From positions 310,001 to 374,000 of the forward strand of contig NZ_LRRR01000002.1 of NCBI RefSeq assembly GCF_001691415.1: a stretch of DNA of 64,000 bases, in the 5' to 3' direction. A model generated the notes under the pieces. The model saw only the letters and a program-made list of their open reading frames with translations. It searched no databases and was not told where the DNA came from. The position numbers and the translations under genes are program-made. This document shows, piece after piece, positions 8,222-16,834 of this stretch. Origin of the DNA: Pararhodobacter sp. CCB-MM2. GTDB taxonomy: Bacteria; Pseudomonadota; Alphaproteobacteria; Rhodobacterales; Rhodobacteraceae. Position 1 is the first letter of the stretch; each line of letters starts with the position of its first letter.

Positions 8222-9087
8222 CACACGCCTCCCTTGAAGAAGCGTCCGGCGAAGCCGTTGGGCAGCAGACGCAGAAGGATGATGGCGGCGAGGAACAGCG
8301 AGGCCTCGCCGATGACGGAGGTCGACACATAGGTGACCGATTGCGAGATCACGCCGTAGATCGCGGCGGCGGTGCCTGTGCCGAGGATAACAGCCGCGCC
8401 GCCCGAGATGACGGTGATGAAGGCCTTGGCAACAAAGGCCACACCCATCGCCGGAATGACGCCGGTCAGGGGGGCGAGGAGCCCGCCGGCGAGGCCGGCA
8501 AGGCCCGAACCGATGGCAAAGGTGGCGGCATAGATGCGGCGCGGATTGTATCCCAGCGCGGCGATCATCTCGGGGTTCTGCATCGTCGCGCGGGCGAGAA
8601 CGCCGGCCGAGGTCCGCTTCAGCACCAGCGCCACCAGCGCCAGCACCAGAAGGGTCACGCCCACGATGACGAGGTTGTACTGCCCCAGCCCGTAATCGCC
8701 GATCCTGAGGGTGCCGAGCGGGGTCGGCACGCCGCTGGTGGTATTGCCGAAGATCATGGTGACGACGCCGACGGTAAAGAGGCTCAAACCCCAGGTCGCC
8801 AGCAGCGTGTCGATCAGCCGGCCATAGAGATGGCGGATCAGCACGCGCTCGACCACGAGGCCGAACAGAGCCGCGACCAGCGGCGCGACGACCAGCATCG
8901 CGACCCAGAGGTTGAGGCCGGCTTCATGCGATTTCACCGCGCCATAGGCACCGATCATCATGAACTCGCCATGCGCCAGATTGATGACCCGCATCATCCC
9001 GAAGATGATCGCAAGGCCGATGCTGAACAGCAGGATCGTCGCAATCGCGACGACCCCCTGAAGCGTGAGGATGAGGACTAGGTCCAT
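8221..9087 (-). CDS. branched-chain/amide-type ABC importer permease (LivH-like)
   Basis: A 288-residue inner-membrane permease of the LivH/UrtB family. It has the typical GLAIIFGMMRVINLAHGEFM motif near residues 23-42 and the loop VLARATMQNPEMIAALGYN that contacts the ATPase. About eight hydrophobic segments are visible. It is the first permease after the solute-binding protein, and a GC-rich stem-loop lies in the 69-bp gap between the two. Confidence 0.93.
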   Translation of the reverse strand: MDLVLILTLQGVVAIATILLFSIGLAIIFGMMRVINLAHGEFMMIGAYGAVKSHEAGLNLWVAMLVVAPLVAALFGLVVERVLIRHLYGRLIDTLLATWGLSLFTVGVVTMIFGNTTSGVPTPLGTLRIGDYGLGQYNLVIVGVTLLVLALVALVLKRTSAGVLARATMQNPEMIAALGYNPRRIYAATFAIGSGLAGLAGGLLAPLTGVIPAMGVAFVAKAFITVISGGAAVILGTGTAAAIYGVISQSVTYVSTSVIGEASLFLAAIILLRLLPNGFAGRFFKGGV

Positions 9088-9112
9088 GGCATTACCCGCT
9101 TGCTCGTGTTCC

Positions 9113-9146
9113 GGTCAGATCGGGGCCCAGATCCGGAACCCCGACC
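9113..9146 (-). other. intercistronic stem-loop after solute-binding-protein gene
   Basis: Between the stop of the solute-binding-protein gene and the permease start, the arms TCGGGG (9120-9125) and CCCCGA (9139-9144) can pair, with flanking GGTC/GACC. It is weaker than the similar elements at 19911, 31513 and 53080. Such hairpins can stabilise the upstream mRNA or reduce read-through; the role here is inferred. Confidence 0.4.
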
Positions 9147-9156
9147 AAGACCCGGC

Positions 9157-10425
9157 TCATTCGGCGCCGAACTGGACGTTCTGGCCGGGGTTGGCGATCA
9201 GGTCGCAGCGGCCGTCGGTGTCCGAGGGCTGCTGGTTCTCCCAGGTGTGGAACGGCTCCCAGGCCCCGCCCGTGCAGCGACCGAAGAAGATGTCGCGCGA
9301 GCTGTGGTGGTTGGCCGCGTTCATCGTCAGCGTGCCGCCGGGGCCGGTCCAGCTGGTGCCGGCCTCCATGGCCTCGATGACTGCCTCGCGCTCGGCCGTG
9401 CCGGCATTGCGCACCGCCGTCGCCCAAAGCCAGGTCCCCTCGTAGCCGCCGATCGACACGTTGTTCTGATAGGGCGCGTCGTCGCCATAGCGGGCGTGAT
9501 AGCGCGAGACCCAGTCGCGGTTCAACGCGCTGTCGATCTCCTGGAAATACGAGCAGGGGGTGATGATCCCCTCGCTCTCTTCGGGCGGCAGCATCATGTG
9601 CTCGTTGCCCGAGCCGAAGGTGAACGAGAAGATCGGGATCTCGGACAGCATCCCCGCCGCCGCCCATTGCCGGTAGAAGCCCAGATGCGCAGCCCCAATC
9701 AGCGCCGAGCAGACGAAATCCGGCCGCGCCTGCTGGATCTTGGTGATCAGCGCGCCGAATTCGGTGACGTTCAGCGGGAAGAAATCATTGGCGACCTGCT
9801 CACCGCCCGCCTGTTCGCCGAAGGTCCGGCTCCAGTCCGACATGATGCGCGGCGCGTTGTAATCCGCCCCGATCGAGTAGAATTTCGGGCCCCACATGTC
9901 GATCGTATAGGGGATCGGCGATTTGCTGGTCATCGCCGGCGTCGTGCCGGTGCAGAAGGTGTTCCGGTCGCAGACCCCGCCCTCGTATTGCGTCGAATAA
10001 AGGTAGAGCGTGTTGTAGCGGTTCAGGATCGGCCGGATCACCTCGCGCGAGGACGAGGTGATGCCGCCATGCACCAGATCCACCTGATCCTGCAGCGCAG
10101 CCTGCTGCGCGTATTGCGCATAGAGCTGCATGTTCGACTGGGTGTCATAGGTGATCAGCTCCAACGGCTTGCCGTTCAGCCCGCCGGTCGCGTTGATCTC
10201 CTCGACCGCCATCTCCATCGCCATGAGCATGGGCCGGCCATAGATGTCGAGCCCGCCCGAGAGGTCGAGGAGCGCGGCCATCTTCACGCTATCGGTCGCC
10301 CGTGCGCCCGAGGCGCGCAGGATCGCCGGAGCCGAGACCCCGGAGGCCAGCAGGAGCGAGGTGAAGCGGCGGCGCGAAAGGCCGGTCGATCCTCTGGCTT
10401 TGGTTGTCGTGTTGGTGTCCGTCAT
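9157..10425 (-). CDS. periplasmic solute-binding protein of an amide/urea-type ABC importer
   Basis: A 422-residue periplasmic binding protein of the AmiC/UrtA group. The N-terminus holds a Tat-type signal (SRRRFTSLLLASG, then ASGARA near residue 43). Mature regions include LDLSGGLDIYGRPM, VDLVHGGITSSSREVIRPI and the group-typical STQYEGGVCDRNTFCTG. The last motif resembles UrtA/AmiC/FmdD proteins, which bind urea or short amides, rather than LivJ. The adjacent cysteine hydrolase and the nearby amidase fit amide uptake. The start ATG has AGGGA upstream. Confidence 0.9.
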   Translation of the reverse strand: MTDTNTTTKARGSTGLSRRRFTSLLLASGVSAPAILRASGARATDSVKMAALLDLSGGLDIYGRPMLMAMEMAVEEINATGGLNGKPLELITYDTQSNMQLYAQYAQQAALQDQVDLVHGGITSSSREVIRPILNRYNTLYLYSTQYEGGVCDRNTFCTGTTPAMTSKSPIPYTIDMWGPKFYSIGADYNAPRIMSDWSRTFGEQAGGEQVANDFFPLNVTEFGALITKIQQARPDFVCSALIGAAHLGFYRQWAAAGMLSEIPIFSFTFGSGNEHMMLPPEESEGIITPCSYFQEIDSALNRDWVSRYHARYGDDAPYQNNVSIGGYEGTWLWATAVRNAGTAEREAVIEAMEAGTSWTGPGGTLTMNAANHHSSRDIFFGRCTGGAWEPFHTWENQQPSDTDGRCDLIANPGQNVQFGAE

Positions 10426-10443
10426 GATGGTCCCTGTTGGTTG

Positions 10444-10482
10444 GGAAACGGACCGGGCGGCACGCGACCGCCCTCCGTTTCC
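10444..10482 (-). other. strong intercistronic stem-loop
   Basis: GGAAACGGA-cc-GGGCGG pairs with CCGCCC-TCCGTTTCC around a 7-base loop, giving 15 pairs with a 2-base bulge. It sits between the stop of the cysteine hydrolase gene and the ribosome site of the binding-protein gene. It could be an attenuator, a processing site, or a 5' stabiliser of the binding-protein message. There is no T-tract for a simple terminator. Confidence 0.55.
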
Positions 10483-10496
10483 GGATGGGTCGCTGT

Positions 10497-11135
10497 TCAG
10501 GCAGCGATCGTTTTCTGGATCAGCGCGTCCGTAGTCATCACATGCGCGGTCGAGACGGCGAGGATTCCCAGCGTGACGCGGTGCACGTCCTGCGCGGGGA
10601 TCGGCCCGAAGCCCGCATCGGGATAGTCATAGGTGCCGGTCGCGTCCGAGATGAAGGCGACGTGATAGCCGAGGAACATCGCGTCGCGTGCCGTGGACTG
10701 GCAGCAATTCTCGGTGGTGACACCTGTGACCACCACGGTTTTGATCCCCGACGAGCGCAGGATGATGTCGAGGTCGGTGCCGAAGAAGGCGCTGTAGCGG
10801 TGCTTCTTGATGACGATCTCGTCGCCTTGCGGGGCAACGGCCGGATAGATCTCGATGCCCGAGGTCTCGTCGATCAGGCCGGCCCGATCGGCGATCGGCG
10901 GATAAATCTCGGCGAACATGCCCATGTCGCAGCCGCTCTTGCGGTGGGCATGGGTGGTGTAGATCACGCTCATGCCGCTTTGGCGCGCATGGTCCAGAAG
11001 CCGCGACAGGGTCGGCAGCAGCGCGCGGCCCATCGGCGTCTCCAGCGGCGCGCCCGAAGCAATGAAGTCATTCTGCATGTCGACGACGATGACGGCGGTC
11101 GTCCGGGGATCGAACTGGTCGATCTGCATGGCCAT
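10497..11135 (-). CDS. isochorismatase-family cysteine hydrolase
   Basis: A 212-residue cytoplasmic hydrolase with the complete catalytic triad: Asp19 in VVDMQNDF, Lys111 in IKKHRYSAF and Cys144 in TENCCQSTARDA. The family includes N-carbamoylsarcosine amidohydrolase, nicotinamidase, biuret hydrolase and ureidoacrylate hydrolase, so cleavage of a small amide or carbamoyl compound is likely. The ATG at 11135 follows AAGGAG; the longer reading frame upstream of it has no family similarity. It is the first gene of the amide-type ABC operon and divergent from an AraC regulator, which supports uptake followed by amide hydrolysis. The exact substrate is not known. Confidence 0.9.
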   Translation of the reverse strand: MAMQIDQFDPRTTAVIVVDMQNDFIASGAPLETPMGRALLPTLSRLLDHARQSGMSVIYTTHAHRKSGCDMGMFAEIYPPIADRAGLIDETSGIEIYPAVAPQGDEIVIKKHRYSAFFGTDLDIILRSSGIKTVVVTGVTTENCCQSTARDAMFLGYHVAFISDATGTYDYPDAGFGPIPAQDVHRVTLGILAVSTAHVMTTDALIQKTIAA

Positions 11136-11406
11136 GGGGGGTCTCCTTGGGTTGGGCGATCCCCGGCCTCCACCCCTGTGGCGCGGCCGATCAAAGGATC
11201 GCTGACCCGGAAAGCCTAGGCCCCGGCGTCGACGAGCCGCTTTGCCGTAGGTGACAATTTTATGACCTCCTTGGTCTGCGCCTGCCAATCCGCAAGGCAG
11301 TGCCGACGGGTCGGCGCATGTCCCTTGCCTCATGCGCTGGACTGGCCTTAGCATCCATGTCTGAAACATCCCGGCGATGGAGGCGCCGGACCCGGAGATG
11401 GACAGC

Positions 11407-12366
11407 ATGACAGAGATTGTTGCCGTTAAACCTGAAGACAGTTTCGAGCATTGGCACCATGTGACTTGCCGTCAGTTCTCGATAACGGAGAGTAACGCGC
11501 CCGCCGAACGTGGCTTCAAGGCGCGGGTCGTGATCCGCGAGTTCGGCGATCTGGCCTTCGACGAGATCTGGTCCTCGACCCGGGGCGACGACACCATTCA
11601 TGTCACGCGGCGGCAGGCGAACATCCGCAAGGATCAGCGCGATTGCTTCATGTTCTGGCTGATGCTGGAAGGCACGACCGGGCTCGATCAGAACGGCCGT
11701 CAGCTCACCCTTCGGGCCGGCGACATGGTTCTGCAGGATCAGGCGCGCCCCTTCGATCTGCATTTCGGCCCCTTGGCCCATGCGGTAATGGTGATGATCC
11801 CGCGCCCGCTGTTGGAGGCGCGTTCGCATGACATCGAGCTCAAGGCAGCGCAGAAGATCTCGGGGACGACGCGGATGGCGCCGATGACCGGCTCGATGGT
11901 GCGGCAGCTCTTCGATCTGTCGGCCTCCAGCGACAACAGCCTCGATCGCCGGATCGGGGCCTCGTTGCTGGATATCCTCTCTGCCACGATCGATACCGCG
12001 ATCGGCGATCACGCCCCGACTGCGCGGGCGGAGCGGCGGCTCAGCGAGGTGAAGGATTTCATGCTGGCCCGCATGAATGACCCCGAGCTTGATGTCGACG
12101 CGATCGCGCAGGCCCGCTCGATGGCCCCCCGGACCCTGTACCGGCTGTTCGCCCATGACGCGACGACGCCGATCCAGTGGCTCTGGGATCAGCGCCTGAA
12201 GACCGCCTACCGCCTTTTGTCCGACGCAAGGGACGACCGGATCACCGACATTGCCCTGCAATGCGGCTTCAAGGACGTGTCGCATTTCAGCAAGGCCTTC
12301 CGCGCGATGTACGGCGTGCCTCCATCGAACATCCGCGCCGGCCAGCGGTATCGCTTCGACGGCTGA
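11407..12366 (+). CDS. AraC-family transcriptional regulator
   Basis: A 319-residue regulator. The N-terminal part resembles the AraC-binding-like sensor domain of FeaR/NahR-type AraC proteins (RDCFMFWLMLEGTTGLDQ). The C-terminal 100 residues form the double helix-turn-helix (MAPRTLYRLFAHD and ITDIALQCGFKDVSHFSKAF). The ATG at 11407 is preferred because GGAG lies 9 bases upstream; ATGs at 11377 and 11398 are in frame. It stands between the divergent hydrolase/ABC operon and the amidase gene, so it probably activates both. Confidence 0.9.
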   Translation: MTEIVAVKPEDSFEHWHHVTCRQFSITESNAPAERGFKARVVIREFGDLAFDEIWSSTRGDDTIHVTRRQANIRKDQRDCFMFWLMLEGTTGLDQNGRQLTLRAGDMVLQDQARPFDLHFGPLAHAVMVMIPRPLLEARSHDIELKAAQKISGTTRMAPMTGSMVRQLFDLSASSDNSLDRRIGASLLDILSATIDTAIGDHAPTARAERRLSEVKDFMLARMNDPELDVDAIAQARSMAPRTLYRLFAHDATTPIQWLWDQRLKTAYRLLSDARDDRITDIALQCGFKDVSHFSKAFRAMYGVPPSNIRAGQRYRFDG

Positions 12367-12526
12367 TCGGCCGCGAGGGTCTTGCGGTCGGACCGGGCGT
12401 TGCCGGAATGGCAGCCCGAGACCAGTCCCGTCACCAGACTGTCACTCTGGGCAAAGCGGTCGTGTCGCCGCGCATCGTAGCCTTGGACCGGGTGGCCGCT
12501 GACGGCCGCCGTGACGGAGCAGGCTG

Positions 12527-14005
12527 ATGAAAATTCTGGACGAAGACGCGCTGAGCGCCACGCAAACGGCTCGGCTGGTGCAAAGCCGCGCGGTCTCGGC
12601 GGTCGAGATGATCGACGCGGCGATCGACCGGATCGAGCGCAGAAATCCCGCTTTGAACGCCGTCATCTTCACCGATTTCGACGGCGCGCGGAAACAGGCG
12701 GCCGATCTGGACCAGCGGATTGCCAAGGGCGAGCGTGTCGGCGCGATGGCAGGCGTTCCGACGCTGATGAAGGACCTGTTCGACTTCAAGCCGGGCTGGC
12801 CTTCGACAATGGGGGGCGTGGCAGCGCTGCAATCGTTCCGCCCGGAGTTCTGGAGCACCTATCCGCAACGGATGGAGGCGGCGGATGCTATCCTCCTCGG
12901 CAAGACCAATGCGCCGGTCCTCGGGTTCAATGCGGCGACGGACAATCCCCTGTACGGCGCGTCGAAGAATCCGTTCGACCTGACGCGCAACACCGGCGGA
13001 TCCTCTGGCGGAAGCGCGGCGGCGGTTGCCAGTGGGATCGTGCCGGTGGCCGGGGCGTCGGATGGCGGCGGCTCGATCCGCATCCCGGCCTCGTGGTGCG
13101 GCATCGCGGGCTTCCAGCCCTCGCAGGGGCGGGTGCCGATGGTGATGCGCCCCAATGCCTTCGGCGGCACCTCGCCCTTCGTCTACGAAGGTCCGGTGGC
13201 GCGCTCGGTCGAGGATCTCGCCTTGGCGATGTCCGTCCTCTCGGGTCACGACGCCCGAGACCCGTTCAGCAATCCGCAGCCCGTCGATTTCCTCAGCGCG
13301 CTGCAGCCCCAGTCCCTGCGCGGCACGCGGATCGGCTACACCCGCGATTTCGGCGTCTATCCGGTGCAGGCCGAGGTTGCCTCCGTGGTCGAACAGGCCA
13401 TCAAGGCATTCAGCGATTGCGGGGCCGAGGTGATCGAACTGGACATCCGCATGCCGATGGATCAGCGCAGCCTGAGCGATCTGTGGTGCCGCCTGATCTC
13501 GGCCGGCTCCTTCGCCATGGTAGACGGGTTGCGCGCAAGCGGCATCGACCTGATCCGCGATCATGCCGATCAACTGCCCGAGCCCCTGCTCTACTGGATG
13601 GAGGTGGTGCGGACCCAGTCCTACACCGACATGCAGCACGACCAGATGCTGCGCAGCCAGATCTACGACACCTTCGCCGCGGCCTTCGAGACTGTCGACC
13701 TGATCGTGTCGCCGACGACAGCCGCCTTGCCGGTGCCCAACGGGCCCAAGGGCGAGACCACCGGCCCGGTCGCGATCAATGGCCAGTCGGTCAATCCCCT
13801 GATCGGCTGGTGCCTCACCTATCTGACCAACCTGACCGGCAACCCCGCCGCCTCAATCCCCGCGGGCCTTGCAGAAGGCCTGCCGGTTGGACTTCAGATC
13901 ATCGGCGGGCGCTATCAGGATCTGGAGGTCATGCGGGCGGCGGCCTGCTTCGAGCAGGCGCGCCCTTGGGCGGATCACTACCGCCATCTCGATCCCGACC
14001 TGTGA
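12527..14005 (+). CDS. amidase (amidase signature family)
   Basis: A 492-residue amidase-signature enzyme that hydrolyses a carboxamide to acid and ammonia. The Ser-cisSer-Lys triad is intact: Lys82 in LMKDLFD, cis-Ser159 in NTGGSSGGSAAA and nucleophile Ser183 in DGGGSIRIPAS. The 24-residue gap between the two serines matches malonamidase E2. The ATG follows GGAGCAGGCTG. It lies downstream of the AraC gene on the same strand and probably acts on what the amide-type ABC system imports. The substrate cannot be read from the sequence. Confidence 0.93.
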   Translation: MKILDEDALSATQTARLVQSRAVSAVEMIDAAIDRIERRNPALNAVIFTDFDGARKQAADLDQRIAKGERVGAMAGVPTLMKDLFDFKPGWPSTMGGVAALQSFRPEFWSTYPQRMEAADAILLGKTNAPVLGFNAATDNPLYGASKNPFDLTRNTGGSSGGSAAAVASGIVPVAGASDGGGSIRIPASWCGIAGFQPSQGRVPMVMRPNAFGGTSPFVYEGPVARSVEDLALAMSVLSGHDARDPFSNPQPVDFLSALQPQSLRGTRIGYTRDFGVYPVQAEVASVVEQAIKAFSDCGAEVIELDIRMPMDQRSLSDLWCRLISAGSFAMVDGLRASGIDLIRDHADQLPEPLLYWMEVVRTQSYTDMQHDQMLRSQIYDTFAAAFETVDLIVSPTTAALPVPNGPKGETTGPVAINGQSVNPLIGWCLTYLTNLTGNPAASIPAGLAEGLPVGLQIIGGRYQDLEVMRAAACFEQARPWADHYRHLDPDL

Positions 14006-14043
14006 TCGCGACCGGCGGCTCGGGACGGGGTTCTCGCGGGTGA

Positions 14044-14078
14044 CCTGACGCGGCTTCGACCGAGGCCGCGCTGTCAGG
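14044..14078. terminator. candidate bidirectional terminator
   Basis: CCTGAC-GCGGC pairs with GCCGC-gct-GTCAGG between the convergent amidase and ferredoxin-reductase genes; the right arm overlaps the reductase stop codon. There is no clear T-tract on either side, so it may act with Rho or simply as an mRNA end stabiliser. Confidence 0.4.
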
Positions 14079-15297
14079 CCCGCATCAGGGCACGCAGGTC
14101 GGTCGTCGGGTCTGCGAGCAGCGCGGCATCGGGGGAAACGCCGCTCTCGATCAGCCGTTTGCCCGTCATATAGCCGCGCGGATCGTTCATCGCATCGACC
14201 GCAATGAGGCGTCCCTTGCGATAATACCAATGCGACCGAGCCCCCCGATCCCCAGCGCGCACATGCAGGGCGTCATAACCAATGTTCAGGCCGGCGATCT
14301 GCAGCTTCACGTCGAACTGGTCGGACCAGAACCACGGTTTGGGGCCGTACGCCAACCCCGCCCCGAGGATGTTGCGCGCGACAGCCTCGCCCATGTCCAC
14401 GGCATTGCCGACGCTTTCAAGGCGGATGCGCTGCCCCTCGAACAGGCACGAGGCGCAATCGCCCGCCGCCCAGATGCCGGGAATGGATGTCCGGCACTCG
14501 GCATCCACGGCGATCCCGTTGTCGAGCGCAACGCCAGCAGCCTCGGCCAGCGCGGTATCGGGCGTGATGCCGATCCCCGCAATCACCAAGTCCACCGGCA
14601 AGGTGGTGCCGTCCGTCAGTTCCGCCCCGACCACCCGCCCGGCATCACCGACCAAGCGGGCCAGCCCCACGCCTTCTCGCAGATCGACGCCTTGACCATG
14701 GTGCAAGGCGCGGAAGTAATCGGCGGTTTCCGGCGCTGCGACCCGTTGCAGGATGCGCGGTGTGGCTTCGATCAGGGTGACCGCCAACCCGCGTTTCGCG
14801 CAGACCGCCGCCGCCTCAAGGCCGACATAACCGCCGCCGACCACCAGCACCCGCCGCCCGGCTTCAAGGGCCGGCGACAGGCCATCGGCATCGACGAGAT
14901 CGCGCAACACATGCACCCCGGCCAAGTCACCGCCGATTGCGGCCGGCAAGCGCCGGGGCACCGAGCCCGTCGCCAGAACCAGCGCCCGTGACCATGTCAG
15001 TGACCCGCCATCGGCCAGTATGACGCGCCGCGCGGCGGGGTCGATCCCGGTCACGCGGCAGCCCGTGCGCAGGTCGATCCCGTTGTCGGGATAGAACGCT
15101 TCGGGACGCAGAAACAGGCGCTCGCGGCCAATGGCGCCGGTCAGATAGGCCTTGGAGAGCGCCGGACGCTGGTAGGGCGGGGCCTCTTCGGCACCAAGGA
15201 CGGCAATCGAGCCGTCGAACCCCTCGGCCCGCAACCGCGCCGCACAGGACGCCGCCGCCTGACCCGCACCGATGATCAGCACATCCACCCCGATCAC
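14074..15297 (-). CDS. FAD/NAD(P)-dependent ferredoxin reductase
   Basis: A 407-residue reductase of the putidaredoxin/phthalate-ring-hydroxylase type that passes electrons from NAD(P)H to a Rieske ferredoxin. It has an N-terminal FAD motif (IIGAGQAAASCAARL), the PPYQRPALSKAYL segment, a central NAD motif (VVGGGYVGLEAAAVCAKRG) and the second FAD motif ending GIWAAGDCA. The start is a GTG that overlaps the ferredoxin stop as GTGA. No oxygenase alpha subunit is present in this operon, so the terminal acceptor is missing or encoded elsewhere; the split Rieske system at 3280-4889 is one candidate. Confidence 0.92.
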   Translation of the reverse strand: MIGVDVLIIGAGQAAASCAARLRAEGFDGSIAVLGAEEAPPYQRPALSKAYLTGAIGRERLFLRPEAFYPDNGIDLRTGCRVTGIDPAARRVILADGGSLTWSRALVLATGSVPRRLPAAIGGDLAGVHVLRDLVDADGLSPALEAGRRVLVVGGGYVGLEAAAVCAKRGLAVTLIEATPRILQRVAAPETADYFRALHHGQGVDLREGVGLARLVGDAGRVVGAELTDGTTLPVDLVIAGIGITPDTALAEAAGVALDNGIAVDAECRTSIPGIWAAGDCASCLFEGQRIRLESVGNAVDMGEAVARNILGAGLAYGPKPWFWSDQFDVKLQIAGLNIGYDALHVRAGDRGARSHWYYRKGRLIAVDAMNDPRGYMTGKRLIESGVSPDAALLADPTTDLRALMRA

Positions 15298-15707
15298 AGC
15301 GTCAGCACCACATAGGCGTCGCGCACGGAGACCTCAAAGGTCTCGATCTGGTAGGGGCCTTCTGCCAGCGTATCGCCGGGTTTCACGCTGACCTCGAACG
15401 AACGCACCTTCATGCGCTCAGGGTCGCAATAGGACTTGCCGGTCGCCAGATCGAATTCCCAGCCGTGCCACGGACAGCGCACCAGCTCGCCCTCTCGCTC
15501 CAGCCGGTGCTGGCCGGGGCGGTCGGCCCGCGCCGAGCCGGACACCCGCCCGAGGCACAATTGCGCCCCCTCATGCGGGCAACGGTTGGCAATCGCCGAG
15601 AGCTTTCCACCCACGTTGAAGATGGCGATGTCGCGCGGGCCGATCGAGACACGCTTCGCCGAGCCGACCGGAATCTCGTCCAGCCGGCAAACCACATGTT
15701 CTGTCAT
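15294..15707 (-). CDS. Rieske-type ferredoxin
   Basis: A 137-residue Rieske ferredoxin. The cluster ligands are Cys43 and His45 (RCPHEGAQLCLG) and Cys78 and His81 (RCPWHGWEFD). The 32-residue spacer between the pairs is about twice the usual length and contains the Arg-rich insert SARADRPGQHRLERE. It is co-transcribed with the reductase through a GTGA overlap, forming a two-protein electron chain. Unlike the protein at 4497-4889 it has the two-step ferredoxin layout and no alpha-subunit context. Confidence 0.9.
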   Translation of the reverse strand: MTEHVVCRLDEIPVGSAKRVSIGPRDIAIFNVGGKLSAIANRCPHEGAQLCLGRVSGSARADRPGQHRLEREGELVRCPWHGWEFDLATGKSYCDPERMKVRSFEVSVKPGDTLAEGPYQIETFEVSVRDAYVVLTL

Positions 15708-15724
15708 CTCTGCCTGTTCCTTCG

Positions 15725-16834
15725 TCAGCTGAGGTTGAAGACGCCGACGGCGTTGTCGTGCATCAGCTTGGCCCGTTGTTCAGGCGTCAGCGGCACGCGG
15801 AAGGCGTAATCCGGGTGGTCGAAATCCCAATGCGGATAGTCGGTCGAGAACAGCAGCCTATCGATGCCGATCCAGTCGATCAGATCGCTCAACTGGCTGG
15901 ATTTCGGAGGCTCCTCAACCGGTTGCGTGGTCAGCCAGACATGGTCGCGCACATACTCGGCCGGGCGTCGCTTCAGGTCCGGCACCTCGCCGCGGTAGCG
16001 GTCGAACTCGCGCTCCATGCGCCAGACGGTGGGCGGCAGCCAGGCAAAGCCGCCCTCGACGAGGATCAGCTTCAGCTTGGGGAACTGATCGAACACGCCT
16101 TGGAAGATCATGCTGGCCAGCGCCGCTTGGGCCGCATGCGAGAAGGCGAAGTGTTCCTCGATATAGAAGGACGTCCAGCCCGATCCGGTGTTGGCGCGGT
16201 TGCCGAAGGCGGCGGAATGCATGCTGATGGGCAGGTTCAAGGCCTCGGCCGCCTCGAAGATCGGCCAATAGCGGCGGCTGCCTGCAGGCTCGGCCGGACG
16301 CGGCGTGATCGAGATCTGCACGAAGCGCTTGTCCTTGGCCCGGACCTCGATCTCGCGCAGCGCGGCTTGCGGATCCTCTTGCATCACCGCGATCGAGCCA
16401 CGCAGGCGGGGTTCGGGGTCCAGCCAGCGTTCCACCTGCCAATCGTTGGTGCCCGCGCACAGCGCTTCACCCAGCCCGTGGTTCAGTGCTCCGTGGCCGG
16501 CGCTGAGCGGCTGGAGGATGCCGAAAGTGATGTTCAGCGGATCGAGAAGCTGCTCTTGCAGGAACGGCAGGTCCGAGGCCGGCGGGCCGCCGACGGGCGG
16601 ATAGCTGTCCTGCCGCATGCCATGGGCAAGGCGCGGATAGGGCAGCGCGCCGACCAGTGGCGAGGGCGAGTGAATGCCGAAATCCGCGACGTGCTGGCGC
16701 CAGCGGGCTGGCAGGTAGGACGCCAGTTCCTCGGGCGAGCGGTAGGCGGGGTGGATGTCGCAATCCACCACGGGCTGCTTCGAACGGGCGACCGGGGTCG
16801 CGCCCGACAGGTCCTTGGTCATGGTCTCAGACAT
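15725..16834 (-). CDS. amidohydrolase-2 family metal-dependent hydrolase/decarboxylase (first copy)
   Basis: A 369-residue TIM-barrel enzyme of the amidohydrolase-2 family, which includes ACMSD and gamma-resorcylate decarboxylase. Metal-ligand motifs are VDCDIHPAY (Asp26, His28), ISMHSAAFG in the middle and LLFSTDYPHWDFDHP near the C-terminus. It may hydrolyse a ring or lactone, or decarboxylate a product of the operon's oxygenase pathway. It overlaps the related second copy by 8 bp; the two differ enough to suggest different steps rather than a recent duplication. Confidence 0.88.
   Translation of the reverse strand: MSETMTKDLSGATPVARSKQPVVDCDIHPAYRSPEELASYLPARWRQHVADFGIHSPSPLVGALPYPRLAHGMRQDSYPPVGGPPASDLPFLQEQLLDPLNITFGILQPLSAGHGALNHGLGEALCAGTNDWQVERWLDPEPRLRGSIAVMQEDPQAALREIEVRAKDKRFVQISITPRPAEPAGSRRYWPIFEAAEALNLPISMHSAAFGNRANTGSGWTSFYIEEHFAFSHAAQAALASMIFQGVFDQFPKLKLILVEGGFAWLPPTVWRMEREFDRYRGEVPDLKRRPAEYVRDHVWLTTQPVEEPPKSSQLSDLIDWIGIDRLLFSTDYPHWDFDHPDYAFRVPLTPEQRAKLMHDNAVGVFNLS

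Noticed and set aside
5799..10425. Canonical leucine/isoleucine/valine importer
   Set aside because: The overall layout fits, but the binding protein has the AmiC/UrtA-like motif YEGGVCDRNTFCTG and lies next to amide hydrolases, so a branched-chain amino acid ligand is less likely.
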